Notes: generated by a model from the letters alone, not told the origin. A stretch of DNA of 64,000 nucleotides from Rhodopseudomonas palustris (GCF_003226555.1 NZ_QKQS01000023.1:1307263-1371262); one strand, 5' to 3'. Shown: positions 18,470 to 28,405, counted from the first letter of the stretch. Numbers and translations are program-made.

Positions 18470-19723
18470 ATGAAATCGGGCTTCACACGAGCCGTTGTTG
18501 CGTGCGCGGCCGTCCTGGCGATCGGGACGGTGCCACCAGCCGGCGCGCAAGGGCTGAAGAAGTACGAATCCGGCACCAAGGAATTCTGGACCAACCCGCC
18601 GCCCGATTGGTTCCTGGGCGACGAGACCGAAGCGCAGAAGGGGCTGGCACCGCCCGCAGGTCCGCCGACCGGCTCGTCCGACGCCGAACTGGCCGCGACG
18701 CTCAAGAAGATCAAGTTGCCGCCGGGCTTCAAGATTGAGGTCTATGCCTCGGGCGTGCTCGCCGCGCGGCAGATGGCGTGGGGCGACAACGGCACGCTAT
18801 TCGTGGGATCGTTCGGGCTCGGCAACGTCTATGCGATCACCGATAAGGACGGCAAGAAACAGGTCAAGACCATCCTGAAGGGTCTGAAGATGCCGACCGG
18901 CCTCGCGTTCCAGAACGGCGCGCTGTACGTGGTCGATATCGACAAGCTGATCCGTTACGACAACGCCGAGGCCAATCTCGATAATCTCGGCACGGGCAAG
19001 GTCGTTTACGACGACATGCCGTCTTATGTGGCGCACGGCTGGAAATATCTCGCCGCCGACAAGGACGGCTGGTTCTACGTGCCGTTCGGGCCGCCCTTCA
19101 ACATCGGGATTCCGCCGACCTCGCTGTCGCAGATCCGCCGCGTCGATCCCAAGACCGGCAATGCCGAGCTGGTCGCGCTCGGCGTCCGCAACTCGGTCGG
19201 CGGCGACGTCGATCCACGTACCGGAAAATACTGGTTCACCGAAAACGCGCGCGACTGGATCAGCGACGACATGCCGAGCGACAAGCTCAACATGATCAGC
19301 AAGCTCGGCGAGCATTTCGGCTATCCGTATTGCCATCAGGGCGACATGCCGGATCCGAAATTCGCGATGGGCCACAAGTGCTCGGAGTTCACGCCGCCGG
19401 TGCTCAATCTCGGCGCCCACGTCGCTCCGCTTGGCATGAAATTCTACACCGGCGATCAGTTTCCAGCCGAATACAAGAACAACATCTTCATCGCCGAACA
19501 CGGCTCGTGGAACCGGCACAAATATCAGGGCGGCCTGATCAAGCGGGTGATCGCCGACCCGGACGGCAAGAACGCCAAGCAGGAAGACTTCGCCACCGGC
19601 TGGATCGAAGGCGATCAGGGCTATCTCGGCCGTCCCGCTGACATCGTGCTGGCCAAGGACGGCTCGATGCTGGTGGCCGACGACTGGGCCGGTGCGATCT
19701 ATCGTATCAGCTACAGCAAATGA
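18470..19723 (+). CDS. Sorbosone dehydrogenase-like periplasmic beta-propeller protein
   Basis: Secreted protein of 417 residues: signal peptide KSGFTRAVVACAAVLAIGTVPPAGAQG (basic start, hydrophobic core, AQG), then a glucose/sorbosone dehydrogenase-type six-bladed propeller. Family-like stretches include LPPGFKIEVYASGVLAARQMAWG, GLKMPTGLAFQNGALYV, VALGVRNSVGGDVDPRTGKYWFTENARDWI and PADIVLAKDGSMLVADDWAGAIYRI. Related proteins are quinoprotein dehydrogenases, often with PQQ, acting on sugars or aldehydes; the substrate here is unknown. ATG 18470 has AGGGAG eight bases upstream; GTG 18461 is too close to that site. A diheme cytochrome c gene follows and could be its electron acceptor. Confidence 0.8.
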   Translation: MKSGFTRAVVACAAVLAIGTVPPAGAQGLKKYESGTKEFWTNPPPDWFLGDETEAQKGLAPPAGPPTGSSDAELAATLKKIKLPPGFKIEVYASGVLAARQMAWGDNGTLFVGSFGLGNVYAITDKDGKKQVKTILKGLKMPTGLAFQNGALYVVDIDKLIRYDNAEANLDNLGTGKVVYDDMPSYVAHGWKYLAADKDGWFYVPFGPPFNIGIPPTSLSQIRRVDPKTGNAELVALGVRNSVGGDVDPRTGKYWFTENARDWISDDMPSDKLNMISKLGEHFGYPYCHQGDMPDPKFAMGHKCSEFTPPVLNLGAHVAPLGMKFYTGDQFPAEYKNNIFIAEHGSWNRHKYQGGLIKRVIADPDGKNAKQEDFATGWIEGDQGYLGRPADIVLAKDGSMLVADDWAGAIYRISYSK

Positions 19724-19752
19724 GCTCGAGCTGAGCGCGCCACCCTACGTTC

Positions 19753-19915
19753 GTCATTCCGGGGCGCCGCGCAGCGGCGAACCCGGAATCCATACTCCCG
19801 GGGTCCGTTGTCAGGTACGACAGTCGTCTTCGTGCTTCACCGCGAACACGGTGGTTATGGATCCCGGGCCTTCGTCCCGGCCGGCTGCGCCGACTGCGAC
19901 GAATCCCGGAATGAC
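19753..19915. repeat. Palindromic repeat family A, copy 2 (expanded)
   Basis: Outer arms GTCATTCCGGGGCGCC and CCCGGAATGAC with internal GGAATCCATA/TATGGATCCC, but the centre is about 60 bases longer than in the other copies, as if two elements had fused or another sequence was inserted. It separates the sorbosone dehydrogenase-like gene from the cytochrome gene. Confidence 0.8.
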
Positions 19916-19955
19916 GAACTCCAATCACAACTCTGAGCCAACAGAGGCCCCTTGC

Positions 19956-20546
19956 ATGACTCGCCTGCTTGCCGCGCTGTCGCTGTCGTTTGCTCTCGTT
20001 CTGTGTGCTTCCCCACTTCTCGCAGGCGACATCGAGGCCGGCAAAGCCAAGGCCGGTGTCTGCGCGATCTGCCACGGCGAGAACGGCATCTCCAAGATGG
20101 AGTACACGCCGTCGCTGGCCGGACAGCCCGATCTCTATATTCAATGGCAGCTGGTGTTCTTTCGTGCCGGCACCCGCGAGAATGCCAATATGCGATCGGT
20201 GGTCGAGGATCTCAGCAACGAGGACATTCGCAATCTCGGTGCGTACTTCGCATCGCTGCCGCCGATGAAAAATCCGAAGCCGGACGAAAAGCCGGAGCTG
20301 TCGCGCAAGGGCGCCGAGGCCGCGGTGGGGCGGCGCTGCGCTTCGTGCCACACCGACAATTTTGCAGGCACCAAGGCGACCGCTCGGCTCGCCGGCCAGC
20401 GCGAGGAATATTTGATCAAGGCGCTGAACGAATTCAAATCTGGCCAGCGCTCCGGCGGCGCAATGGCGGCGATGGCCGACGTCGCCTATCAGCTCAGCGA
20501 AGAAGAGATCTACGCGCTGGCGCATTACCTTGCGCATTTGAACTAG
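19956..20546 (+). CDS. Periplasmic diheme cytochrome c (c4-like)
   Basis: Secreted cytochrome of 196 residues: signal peptide MTRLLAALSLSFALVLCASPLLAG, then two class I cytochrome c domains. Haem motifs are CAICH near residue 38 and CASCH near residue 129. Each domain ends with a helix of the type LGAYFASLPP or YALAHYLAHLN; methionine ligands are possible in NMRSVVEDL and GAMAAMADVA. Two-domain layout with LAGQ and LAGQREEYL repeats resembles cytochrome c4. ACAGAGG precedes the ATG. Likely partner of the upstream dehydrogenase-like protein, inferred from adjacency. Confidence 0.86.
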   Translation: MTRLLAALSLSFALVLCASPLLAGDIEAGKAKAGVCAICHGENGISKMEYTPSLAGQPDLYIQWQLVFFRAGTRENANMRSVVEDLSNEDIRNLGAYFASLPPMKNPKPDEKPELSRKGAEAAVGRRCASCHTDNFAGTKATARLAGQREEYLIKALNEFKSGQRSGGAMAAMADVAYQLSEEEIYALAHYLAHLN

Positions 20547-20615
20547 GGCGGGATTGGGAGACTGCCAAGCAGCGCCTTCTCACCGTCGCTGGGAGGCTAA
20601 GTACGCGCCGAAATG

Positions 20616-20730
20616 GTCATTCCGGGGCGCGCGTGAAACGCGCGAACCCGGAATCTCGATTTAGCGGATCCAGCCCACGATAACCTCTGGATTCCGGGTT
20701 CGCTCACTGGCGTGAGCGCCCCGGAATGAC
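20616..20730. repeat. Palindromic repeat family A, copy 3
   Basis: Arms GTCATTCCGGGGCGCG / GCGCCCCGGAATGAC and CGAACCCGGAATC / GGATTCCGGGTTCG over 115 bases. It lies in the 400-base gap before the catalase; the remaining 216 bases up to 20946 hold the presumed catalase promoter, where nothing more specific was recognised. Confidence 0.9.
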
Positions 20731-20946
20731 GGGTGTGGGCGCTGACCTGCGACTTGATGACAGAACAGGATCACGACCTCTTCTGCCTCACTCGTTTCCT
20801 CTCAGGAACCAAACCGCGTTCCCGCCGTAGTCACGCCGGCGGATGACTCTCGTGCACCAGTTGGATCGATACGGCAGCGACGGCTTCGATCGCCGCGAGA
20901 GCCAGACGCGCCGCCGATCTATCCATCCTTCTGTGTGCGAGGTTCC

Positions 20947-23049
20947 ATGGCTGACAAGCATCCCGAACTGAAATCCGCCAAGCTGGCAGACGTGTCGATC
21001 AAGCGGGGGGCGGGCGGCGAGACCCATCAGGTCGCGGAGGGCGAGGTTGCGTCGCTGACGACACGCCAGGGCGTGCCTGTCAGCGACGACCAAAACAGCC
21101 TCAAGCTCGGCCGGCGCGGCCCGACGCTGATGGAGGACTTTCACTTCCGGGAGAAGATCTTCCATTTCGACCACGAGCGGATTCCCGAGCGCGTCGTCCA
21201 TGCCCGCGGCTTCGGCGCGCACGGTTTCTTCGAGACCACCGAGTCGCTCGCCGACATCACGGCTGCCGACATCTTCCAGCGTGCCGGAGAGAAGACCCCC
21301 GTGTTCGTGCGGTTCTCCACCGTCGCCGGCAACAAGGGCTCGTCGGATCTGGCGCGCGATGTCCGCGGCTTCGCGGTCAAATTCTACACCAAGGAAGGCA
21401 ATTGGGATCTGGTCGGCAACAACATCCCGGTGTTCTTCATCCAGGACGCGATCAAGTTCCCCGACCTGATCCACGCCGCCAAGCAGGAGCCGGATCGCGG
21501 CTTCCCGCAGGCCCAGACCGCGCACGACAATTTCTGGGACTTCATCTCGCTGATGCCGGAATCGATCAACATGGCGCTGTGGATCATGTCCGATCGCACC
21601 ATCCCACGCTCGTTCCGGTTCATGGAGGGCTTCGGCGTCCACACCTTCCGGCTGATCGACGCAAAGGGTAAGTCGACCTACGTCAAGTTTCACTGGAAGC
21701 CGAAGCTGGGCATGCAATCGGTGGTGTGGAACGAAGCGGTGAAGCTGAACGGCGCCGATCCGGACTTTCATCGCCGCGACATGTGGGATGCGATCCAGGC
21801 CGGCGACTATCCGGAATGGGAGCTAGGGCTGCAACTTTTCGACGACGATTTCGCGGACAAATTCGAGTTCGACATTCTCGACGCCACCAAGATCATTCCG
21901 GAAGAACGCGTGCCGATCCGCCGCGTCGGCCGGCTGGTGCTGGACCGCACCGTCGACAACTTCTTCAACGAGACCGAGCAGGTCGCGTTTCAGACCGGCA
22001 ACATCGTGCCGGGGATCGACTTTACCAACGATCCGCTGCTGCAGGGCCGAAACTTCTCCTATCTCGACACTCAGCTGAAGCGGCTTGGCAGCCCGAACTT
22101 CAATGATCTGCCGATCAACGCGCCGAAATGTCCGTTCCACACCTTTCAGCAGGACGGACACATGACCCTGAACAACCCGCGCGGCCGCGCCAACTACGAG
22201 CCCAACTCGTGGGGCGCCAACGGCGGACCGCGGGAGACGCCGAAGGGCTTTCGCAGCTTCCCGACCGAGGAAGCCGGCGATAAGCGCCGCACCCGCGGCG
22301 AATTGTTCGCCGATCACTACAGCCAGGCGCGGCAGTTCTATATCAGCCAGAGCGAGACCGAGCAGACCCACATCAAGGACGCGTTCGTCTTCGAGCTCAG
22401 CAAGGTCGAGACGCCTGAAATCCGCGCCCGCGTGGTGTCGCATCTCATCAACGTCGACAAGACGCTGGCGAAGCTGGTCGCCGACGGTCTCGGCATGACG
22501 CTGCCCAAGGCGGCCGAGCCGGCCCGCAAGCCGATCACCGATCTGCCGCCCTCGCCCGCGCTCAGCATCATCAAAAATGCGCCGGGCAGCTTCAAGGGTC
22601 GCAAGCTCGGCATCCTGGTCAGCGACGGCGTGGACGCAGCGTTACTTACGGCGCTGGAGAAAGCCGCCAAGCAGCAGGGCGCATTGGTCGAACTGGTTGC
22701 CCCGACAGTCGGCGGATTCACCGCCTCCGACGGCAAGCAGCGGCCCGCCAAGCAGAAGGTCAATGGCGGCCCTTCGGTGCTGTACGATGCGGTGGCGATC
22801 CTGGTCTCGGCAGAGGGCGCCGCACAGCTGCAGCAGGAAGCGACCGCGCGCGACTTCGTCGCCGACGCTTTCGCGCACGCCAAGTTCATCGCCACCACCG
22901 AGGACGCGATGCCGCTACTGGAGAAGGCCGGTGTTGAACCTGACGGCGGCGTGATGAGTCTGGGCGGGCCCAAGGACGCAGGGCGCTTCCTGGAGCTGTG
23001 TAGCCAGCTGCGATTCTGGGAGCGCGAGCCGAAGGTCCACGCGGTTTAA
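20947..23049 (+). CDS. katE: Large-subunit monofunctional catalase (KatE/HPII type)
   Basis: Haem catalase of 700 residues, the size of the large-subunit clade. Catalytic histidine is in [13 protein letters not shown] near residue 82, the distal asparagine region is [17 protein letters not shown], and the haem-ligand tyrosine is in [15 protein letters not shown] near residue 370. From about residue 545 a flavodoxin/DJ-1-like C-terminal domain follows ([16 protein letters not shown]), as in E. coli HPII. ATG 20947 has GAGGT upstream; an in-frame GTG at 20935 is possible. Disproportionates hydrogen peroxide, probably in stationary phase or aerobic stress. Confidence 0.95.
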   Translation: MADKHPELKSAKLADVSIKRGAGGETHQVAEGEVASLTTRQGVPVSDDQNSLKLGRRGPTLMEDFHFREKIFHFDHERIPERVVHARGFGAHGFFETTESLADITAADIFQRAGEKTPVFVRFSTVAGNKGSSDLARDVRGFAVKFYTKEGNWDLVGNNIPVFFIQDAIKFPDLIHAAKQEPDRGFPQAQTAHDNFWDFISLMPESINMALWIMSDRTIPRSFRFMEGFGVHTFRLIDAKGKSTYVKFHWKPKLGMQSVVWNEAVKLNGADPDFHRRDMWDAIQAGDYPEWELGLQLFDDDFADKFEFDILDATKIIPEERVPIRRVGRLVLDRTVDNFFNETEQVAFQTGNIVPGIDFTNDPLLQGRNFSYLDTQLKRLGSPNFNDLPINAPKCPFHTFQQDGHMTLNNPRGRANYEPNSWGANGGPRETPKGFRSFPTEEAGDKRRTRGELFADHYSQARQFYISQSETEQTHIKDAFVFELSKVETPEIRARVVSHLINVDKTLAKLVADGLGMTLPKAAEPARKPITDLPPSPALSIIKNAPGSFKGRKLGILVSDGVDAALLTALEKAAKQQGALVELVAPTVGGFTASDGKQRPAKQKVNGGPSVLYDAVAILVSAEGAAQLQQEATARDFVADAFAHAKFIATTEDAMPLLEKAGVEPDGGVMSLGGPKDAGRFLELCSQLRFWEREPKVHAV

Positions 23050-23105
23050 CTACGCGGGATACGGCGATCGGCCGCTTCCGCGCGGATCTGGTCTCGATGA
23101 TAGGT

Positions 23106-23137
23106 GGCGCGCGGCGAGGTTGGCTTCGCCGCGCGCC
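23106..23137 (+). terminator. Strong hairpin after katE
   Basis: Perfect 12-bp stem GGCGCGCGGCGA / TCGCCGCGCGCC with an 8-base loop, 57 bases after the katE stop. Only TCATTCCATTT follows, so it is a hairpin with a poor T-tract; termination or 3' end protection are both possible. Confidence 0.55.
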
Positions 23138-23203
23138 TCATTCCATTTGCCGGAATACAACAAACACTCGCCGCCGCCGCGGGCTTGTTCTACACACGGA
23201 GCC

Positions 23204-24319
23204 ATGAGCGAGCTTCGAACAACGGGCGCGTCAGGCGCGACGCAGCGGAAGATAGAGGCGGCGGCGGTCACCGAACGCATCGCGCGTTGGCGGGCGCTGG
23301 CCGCTGATCAATCCGGCGGCGATCCGTTCGCGCCGATGGCCGAGGCCGGCCTGTTCGAGATCGGTCTTCCCGGCGGCGACGCGGCGCTCGACAGCTATGG
23401 GGCGATCGCGCAGGCCGAACAGGCGATTGCGGCGGCGACCGGCGAGCTCGGCGTCGCCACCGCATTCGCCGGGCGGCAACTGATCGCGCGGTTCTTCATC
23501 GCCGGCTTTGCCGACGCGGCACAGCGCGGCGAATTGTTGCCGCGGATTGCCGCCGGGCGAGGCTGGGCCGCGGTGGCGATCTCCGAGCCCGGCGCCGGCG
23601 CGCATCCGAAACATCTTGCGACCACTGCGGAGCGGCAGGGCGACAAGTACGTCATCAACGGCCGCAAGGCGTGGATCACCAACGGTCCGGTCGCCGATCT
23701 GTTTCTGGTGCTGGCGATCACCGGCATCGAGCAGGGCCGCAAGCGTTACGGTCTGTTTCTGCTGCCGCGCGACACCGCAGGATTGACGCTGACCCCGATG
23801 CCGTCACTCGACGTGCTGAAGCCGGCGTCGCATTGCGAGCTGAGCTTTGTGAACTGCACCGTGCCGGCCTCGGCGCGGATCGGCACGATGCCGGATGCCT
23901 ATCCGGCGATGGCGCTGCCGTTCCGAGACCTAGAGGACACGGTCGCGACCGCGACGACTGTCGGCTTCCTCGACTGGCTGCTGCACACGGTCGCGGCGCG
24001 GGTCGAGCCCAGCGACGATCACGCCCTGACGCTCGGCCGCTTCGCCGGGCTGCTGTCGCTGGCCCAGGCGGGAAGCGCCGCCGCGGTGCGGGCGCTGGAC
24101 AGCGGCGAGCCGCCGAATGGCGCGCGCGTGATTGGCGTCCGCACTCTGGCGCGTATGCTCGTCGACGAGCTGCGCGCGCTGCTGCAGCCGGATCACCTTG
24201 ACGACCAACTCACCCGGTCGCTGGCGGCGTTCGACGTGCTGGCCAATGTGGCGCGCGAGCCGCGCAAGCAGCGGCAGATCGCCCTCGGCCAATCTCTCTG
24301 GAGCAATCAAGCGCAATGA
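23204..24319 (+). CDS. Acyl-CoA dehydrogenase-like protein, C-terminally divergent
   Basis: Protein of 371 residues. The first two thirds match the acyl-CoA dehydrogenase fold: GELGVATAFAGRQL, then WAAVAISEPGAGAHPKHLATTAER (the FAD-binding SEPxAG loop), GDKYVINGRKAWITNGPVADLFLVLA and a beta domain ending CELSFVNCTVP. The last 110 residues do not show the usual helical end: no (G/A)xGxxxE catalytic base region and no ERxxRD-type terminus. It may be a degenerate or non-classical member without dehydrogenase activity. ACGGAG precedes ATG 23204; a longer frame from 23120 is less likely. Its stop overlaps the MoxR-type gene by four bases, so it is coupled to an AAA+/VWA pair. Confidence 0.72.
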   Translation: MSELRTTGASGATQRKIEAAAVTERIARWRALAADQSGGDPFAPMAEAGLFEIGLPGGDAALDSYGAIAQAEQAIAAATGELGVATAFAGRQLIARFFIAGFADAAQRGELLPRIAAGRGWAAVAISEPGAGAHPKHLATTAERQGDKYVINGRKAWITNGPVADLFLVLAITGIEQGRKRYGLFLLPRDTAGLTLTPMPSLDVLKPASHCELSFVNCTVPASARIGTMPDAYPAMALPFRDLEDTVATATTVGFLDWLLHTVAARVEPSDDHALTLGRFAGLLSLAQAGSAAAVRALDSGEPPNGARVIGVRTLARMLVDELRALLQPDHLDDQLTRSLAAFDVLANVAREPRKQRQIALGQSLWSNQAQ

Positions 24320-25263
24320 CTGCGAATCTGCCGATGCAATCCATCGAGGCCGTTACCGCTGGGCTGGCGTCGGTCGGCTACATCGCCAGCCGCCAGATCG
24401 CCACGGCGGTGTATCTGGCCGAAAAGATCGAGAAGCCGATCCTGGTCGAAGGCCCGGCCGGCGTCGGCAAGACCGAGCTGGCGAAGGCGCTGGCGAGCTG
24501 GCGCGGCCTGCAGATGATCCGGATGCAGTGCTACGAGGGGCTGGACGAGGCCAAGGCGCTGTACGAGTGGAAATACGCCAAGCAGCTGCTCTACACCCAG
24601 ATCCTCAAGGACAAGCTCGGCGAAGTGCTCGGCGGCGCGCAGACGCTGACGGATGCGCTCGGCCGGCTGCACGATTTCGGCGACGTATTCTTCTCCAAGG
24701 AATTCGTCGAGCCGCGACCGCTCTTGAAGGCGTTGGAGCAGCCGGAGGGCTGCGTGCTGCTGGTCGATGAAATCGACAAGTCCGATGCCGAGTTCGAGTC
24801 GCTGCTGCTCGAAATCCTGTCCGACTATCAGGTGACGATTCCCGAGCTCGGCACCATCAGCGCTACGGTGAAGCCGTTGGTGCTGCTGACCTCGAACGGC
24901 GAACGCGACCTGTCGGACGCGCTGAAGCGGCGCTGCCTACATCTGCACATCGGCTTCCCCGAGCAGAAGCTGGAGGAGCGCATCGTCGAAAGCCGCGTGC
25001 CCGGCGCCGGCGAAACGCTGCGCCGCCAGATGGTCGGCTTCATCAACCAGATTCGCGCGCTTGATCTGAAGAAGCTGCCGTCGGTCAGCGAAACGATCGA
25101 CTGGGCACGGGTGCTGGTGCTGCTGCAGGCGAGCGAACTCGACCACCAGACCGTGAAGGACACCCTCAACGTGCTGCTGAAATACGAAGCCGACATCGAG
25201 ACGGCGCTGCCGCAGGTCTCCGGCTTCGTCGCCAAGTCCGGGCGCGAGGGCGTGTTCGGCTGA
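24316..25263 (+). CDS. MoxR-family AAA+ ATPase (CoxD-like)
   Basis: AAA+ chaperone-type ATPase of 315 residues. Walker A VEGPAGVGKTELAKALA is near residue 45, Walker B CVLLVDEIDKSDAEFESLLLEIL near 147, sensor 1 LVLLTSNGERDLSDALKRRCL with arginine fingers after that. MoxR proteins work with VWA proteins to activate or mature metal enzymes; CoxD does this for CO dehydrogenase. No CO dehydrogenase gene is in the window, so the client is unknown; the adjacent acyl-CoA dehydrogenase-like protein is a candidate. Starts four bases inside the upstream gene and overlaps the VWA gene by one base. Confidence 0.9.
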   Translation: MTANLPMQSIEAVTAGLASVGYIASRQIATAVYLAEKIEKPILVEGPAGVGKTELAKALASWRGLQMIRMQCYEGLDEAKALYEWKYAKQLLYTQILKDKLGEVLGGAQTLTDALGRLHDFGDVFFSKEFVEPRPLLKALEQPEGCVLLVDEIDKSDAEFESLLLEILSDYQVTIPELGTISATVKPLVLLTSNGERDLSDALKRRCLHLHIGFPEQKLEERIVESRVPGAGETLRRQMVGFINQIRALDLKKLPSVSETIDWARVLVLLQASELDHQTVKDTLNVLLKYEADIETALPQVSGFVAKSGREGVFG

Positions 25264-26654
25264 TGCGCGAGGAGCTGCACCGCTTCTTCCGGGCGGCGCG
25301 CGGCGCCGGCGTGCGGGTGTCGCCGGCCGAGAGCATCGACGCGATGCGGGCAGTGTCCGAGGTCGGCTTCGCCGATCGCGGCCTGCTCCGCGACACCCTG
25401 CTGGTGACGCTGGCCAAGACCCAGGACGAGAAGCAGGCGCTGGCGCAGTGCTTCGATCTGTTCTTCAGCCGGCCCGAGCCGAAGAGCAATGCGGATGCCA
25501 CCGACGACGTCGATCCGCAGGCGGACAGCGGATCTTCGCCGTCGCAGCCGAGCGGCAGCGGCGCGCCGGGGCAGGGCGGCGGCGAAGGCTCGGCGCCGCC
25601 GGAGCTCGGCGAACTGGCGCAGATGCTGCTGGCGCAGGATCGCAGCGCGGTCGCGGCGGCGCTCGCCGGTGCTGCCAATGAAGCCTCGCTGTCCAACATC
25701 CGGTTCTTCACCCAGCGCGGCCTGTTTCAGAGCCGGATGATGGAGGCGCTCGGCATCGGCCGGTTGCGCGACGATCTCGACCGGCTCAAGGCCGATGATC
25801 CGGCGCAGGCCGAACGGCTCGCCGCCGCGCTCGACGGCTTGCGCGACAGCGTCCGCGAGATGGTGGCGCAGGCGCTGCTATTGTACGGCCGCGAGGAGGC
25901 CGAGAACCTGCGCCACGAGGTGCTGCGCAACGCGCCGATGATGCGGCTGGAGCGGCGCCAGGTCGAGCAGATGAAGGAGCTGATCCGTGCCATCGCGCGG
26001 CGGCTGCGCGAGCGCTACAGCAAGCCGCGCAAGCGGCAGCGCCGCGGCCATCTCGACGTCCGCCGCACCATCCGCCGCAACGCCGCCTGGGGCAACATTC
26101 CGTTCCTTACCGCCTGGAAGCGCCGGCATCGCGATCGGCTGCAGATCGTGGCGCTGTGCGATGTCTCCGGCTCGGTGGCGCAGGTGTCGGATTTCTTCCT
26201 GCTGCTGATCCACAGCCTGCACGAGGTGGTCGACGATGTCCGCTCATTCGCGTTCTCCGGCCACCTGATCGAGGTCAGCGATATCCTCGCCAAGCAGGAG
26301 CCGGAAGCGGCGATGCGCGAGATCATGTCCAAGGTCGGGTTCGGCTCGTCCGACTACGGCGCGTCGCTGGCGGATTTCGAAAAACGCTGGCTGCGTAGCG
26401 TGACGCCGAAGACCACGGTGATCGTGCTCGGCGACGCCCGCAGCAACAACCTCGATCCGCGCACCGACATTCTGCGCACCATTTCGGAGCGTGCCAAGCG
26501 CGTGGTCTGGCTCAATCCAGAAGGCCGGATGGGCTGGGGCTGGGGCGATTCGGAGATGTTCCGCTACGCGCCGTTCTGCAATGTGGTTCGGCAATGCGCC
26601 ACCGCCAAGCAGCTCGAACGCGCGGTCTCGGATATCGTCGCCGCCTATCAGTAG
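25263..26654 (+). CDS. VWA-domain protein, CoxE-like
   Basis: Protein of 463 residues with an N-terminal helical region, a Ser/Pro/Gly-rich acidic linker at about 75-115, a basic stretch RLRERYSKPRKRQRRGHLDVRRTIRRN cut near 240-275, and a C-terminal von Willebrand A domain. The metal-ion-dependent adhesion site is seen as DVSGS near residue 299, with later SSDYGAS and LGDARSNN supplying the remaining ligands. CoxE-like proteins partner MoxR ATPases. The coupled order AAA+ then VWA supports a complex. Function on the actual target is unknown. Confidence 0.88.
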   Translation: MREELHRFFRAARGAGVRVSPAESIDAMRAVSEVGFADRGLLRDTLLVTLAKTQDEKQALAQCFDLFFSRPEPKSNADATDDVDPQADSGSSPSQPSGSGAPGQGGGEGSAPPELGELAQMLLAQDRSAVAAALAGAANEASLSNIRFFTQRGLFQSRMMEALGIGRLRDDLDRLKADDPAQAERLAAALDGLRDSVREMVAQALLLYGREEAENLRHEVLRNAPMMRLERRQVEQMKELIRAIARRLRERYSKPRKRQRRGHLDVRRTIRRNAAWGNIPFLTAWKRRHRDRLQIVALCDVSGSVAQVSDFFLLLIHSLHEVVDDVRSFAFSGHLIEVSDILAKQEPEAAMREIMSKVGFGSSDYGASLADFEKRWLRSVTPKTTVIVLGDARSNNLDPRTDILRTISERAKRVVWLNPEGRMGWGWGDSEMFRYAPFCNVVRQCATAKQLERAVSDIVAAYQ

Positions 26655-26829
26655 GCGTCGGGCCACGCGGCGTGCTGTCTTGCGCCGAGCGGCTGCGCGC
26701 GCCGTTTAAATTCGCGGCAGTTAGTTGCGCCGCACAAGAGGCGACGATTGACTTCACGCCAGCGCGCGCCTTCACTTCCCTCGTCGAGACGGCCACCAAG
26801 AGCCGCCGGCCTTCCGAGGGAGAAAACCG

Positions 26830-28356
26830 ATGAGCTTCGCTTACTTCGACTGGATCGCCCATCACGCCGAGGTCCGCCCGGAGCGGATCGCGGTGATCGA
26901 TCTCGCCACCAGCCGCAGGATCAGCTACGGCACGATGGATGAGCGGGTGGACCGGCTGGCGACGCATCTGTCCACGCTCGGCGTCGGCCGCGGCGACCGC
27001 GTCGTGGTGCTGGCGCTGAACGCGGCCGAGACACTGGAGCTGCAGTTCGCGTGCTTCCGGCTCGGCGCGATCTTCGTGCCGCTCAACGTCCGGCTCACCG
27101 TGCACGAACTGTCCTACATCGTCGGCGACGCCGCGCCGCGCGTGCTGGCGCATGACGACGAGCTGGCGCCGATGGCGGCGGAGCTGAAGGCCGCGTGTAG
27201 CGTGCCGCATGTGCTGGCGTTCGGCCCGGCCTACGAGGCGGCGCTGGCGGCCTCGCCGCGTCTCGGCGCCCCCGAGCCGGTAACACTCGATGACGTCTCC
27301 ACCATCATGTACACCTCCGGCACCACCGGTAAGCCGAAGGGCGCCATGATCACCCATGGCATGACCTTCATCAACGCGGTCAATCTCGGCATCCCGATCT
27401 TCGTGTCGCAGCGGACCGTATTTCTCTGCGTGCTGCCGCTGTTCCACACCGGCGGGCTGAATTGCTACACCAACCCGGTGCTGCACGCCGGCGGCACCAC
27501 GCTGCTGATGCGAACCTTCGATCCCGGCGCGGCGCTGTCGATCATCGGCGATCCATCGGTCGGGCTGACGCACTTCTTCGGGGTGCCGTCGATCTATCAG
27601 TTCATGTGCCAGCACCCGGCGTTCGCGAGCACCGATCTGTCGCGGCTGCAGATCGCAGGCGTCGGCGGCGCACCGATGCCGGTGCCGCTGCTCAAGATCT
27701 GGCAGGACCGCGGCTGCGCCCTGGTGCAAGGCTACGGCATGACCGAGACCAGCCCGGCTGTGCTGATGCTCGATGCCGATGATGCGGCCCGCAAGGCCGG
27801 CTCGGCCGGCAAGCCGGTGCTGCACGGCGACCTGAAGATCGTCGGTCCCGATGGCGAGCCGGTGAAGCCGGGCGAGATGGGCGAGCTCTGGGTGAAGGGC
27901 CCGAACATCACCCCCGGCTATTGGAACCGGCCGGACGCCAACCGCACGTCGTTCACCGACGGCTGGCTGCACACCGGCGATGCGGCGCGGGTCGACGACG
28001 AGGGCTTCTACTACATCGTCGACCGCACCAAGGACATGTACATCTCCGGCGGCGAGAACGTGTACCCGGCCGAGGTCGAGGATGTGCTGTATCAATTGCC
28101 GGAGATCGCCGAGGCGGCGGTGATCGGCGCGCCCGATCCGCAATGGGGCGAGACCGGCATCGCGGTGGTTGCGCTGAAGCCGGGCCATGAGCTGAGCGAG
28201 GCCAGCCTGCTGGCGCATTGCCGCGAGCGGCTGGCGCGGTTCAAATGTCCGCAGCGCGTCAGCTTCGTCGATGCCCTACCGCGCAACGCCACCGGCAAGG
28301 TGCACAAGCCGACCTTGCGCGAGCGCATCCTGGTGCGCGAGCCGGCCGAGGCGTGA
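26830..28356 (+). CDS. Acyl-CoA ligase (AMP-forming, FadD-like)
   Basis: Adenylate-forming enzyme of 508 residues that activates a carboxylic acid to its CoA thioester. The P-loop YTSGTTGKPKGAMITHG is near residue 160, the A5 motif GYGMTETSPA near 300, A7 WLHTGDAARVDDEGFYYIVDR near 380 and A8/A10 GGENVYPAEVE and LPRNATGKVHK at the end. GAGGGAG is located seven bases upstream of the ATG. It follows the ACAD-like/MoxR/VWA trio after 175 bases and may belong to the same pathway. Chain length or aromatic preference cannot be read from the sequence. Confidence 0.88.
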   Translation: MSFAYFDWIAHHAEVRPERIAVIDLATSRRISYGTMDERVDRLATHLSTLGVGRGDRVVVLALNAAETLELQFACFRLGAIFVPLNVRLTVHELSYIVGDAAPRVLAHDDELAPMAAELKAACSVPHVLAFGPAYEAALAASPRLGAPEPVTLDDVSTIMYTSGTTGKPKGAMITHGMTFINAVNLGIPIFVSQRTVFLCVLPLFHTGGLNCYTNPVLHAGGTTLLMRTFDPGAALSIIGDPSVGLTHFFGVPSIYQFMCQHPAFASTDLSRLQIAGVGGAPMPVPLLKIWQDRGCALVQGYGMTETSPAVLMLDADDAARKAGSAGKPVLHGDLKIVGPDGEPVKPGEMGELWVKGPNITPGYWNRPDANRTSFTDGWLHTGDAARVDDEGFYYIVDRTKDMYISGGENVYPAEVEDVLYQLPEIAEAAVIGAPDPQWGETGIAVVALKPGHELSEASLLAHCRERLARFKCPQRVSFVDALPRNATGKVHKPTLRERILVREPAEA

Positions 28357-28405
28357 TCGCGTCGCGGCGGTCGCGGCCCTGCCGCAGCCGGCGTAGGTCG
28401 TTGGA

